Positions 12,549 through 12,586 of a stretch of 12,586 nt of DNA are shown here, one piece after another. The position numbers and the translations under genes were made by a program. This stretch comes from Pseudomonas sp. (GTDB lineage: Bacteria > Pseudomonadota > Gammaproteobacteria > Pseudomonadales > Pseudomonadaceae): the NCBI GenBank assembly GCA_007117785.1, contig SKFV01000173.1, positions 1 through 12,586 of the forward strand, written 5' to 3'. Numbering within the stretch: the stretch's first letter is position 1; every line of letters begins with the position of its first letter. Below the pieces are notes generated by a model. The model ran no database searches, was not told the origin of the DNA, and worked only from the letters and a program-made list of their open reading frames with translations.

Positions 12549-12586
12549 GATCAACGCTTCCTTTTATTCTTAATTATCGGCAACAC

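Overview
The window reads as chromosomal DNA from a gammaproteobacterium, most likely a Pseudomonas/Halopseudomonas-like, probably marine or saline lineage. The grounds are a high-GC coding style, the mix of gene families (long-form glyoxalase I, SLT lipoprotein plus CWC protein, a Pseudomonas-type methyltransferase) and a trimethylamine monooxygenase, an enzyme best known from marine and methylotrophic bacteria. Species cannot be fixed from the sequence alone. Several long plus-strand ORFs lie opposite real minus-strand genes and are codon-usage shadows.

Layout. At the left edge is the last 44 codons of katG (+), ended by a strong bidirectional hairpin that also serves the convergent gloA. 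Then comes a long run of minus-strand genes: gloA (glyoxalase I), a crotonase-family protein that lacks both classical hydratase glutamates, tmm (flavin-dependent trimethylamine monooxygenase), a class I SAM methyltransferase, a COG2907-like FAD oxidoreductase, a stand-alone DUF1989 protein, a YqcI/YcgG-family protein (the GntA-type heme N-oxygenase family) and a nitroreductase. DUF1989 and YqcI overlap by ATGA and are translationally coupled. Divergent from the nitroreductase is a plus-strand Baeyer-Villiger-type flavin monooxygenase. Several gaps between the minus-strand genes hold clean inverted repeats that look like operators or RNA hairpins.

After a roughly 515-base, partly AT-rich gap without a convincing gene comes a HipA-family kinase gene followed by an ATGA-overlapping HTH gene. 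This is a toxin-antitoxin-like pair in the reverse of the E. coli hipBA order. A repeated half-site, AATCAGCAT, lies in and below its probable promoter. The right end holds a lipoprotein with a lysozyme-like SLT fold signature and, overlapping it by GTGA, a small cysteine-rich CWC protein.

How the genes may work together. The 1.9-9.3 kb stretch is rich in redox enzymes, several linked to N-O chemistry: Tmm makes an amine N-oxide, YqcI/GntA-type proteins N-hydroxylate guanidino nitrogen, DUF1989 proteins are known from C-N bond breaking (carboxyguanidine deiminase, the catalytic domain of TMAO demethylase), and nitroreductases reduce N-oxygenated compounds. The DUF1989-YqcI pair is the best candidate for an undescribed pathway. 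The substrate and the link to Tmm are inference.
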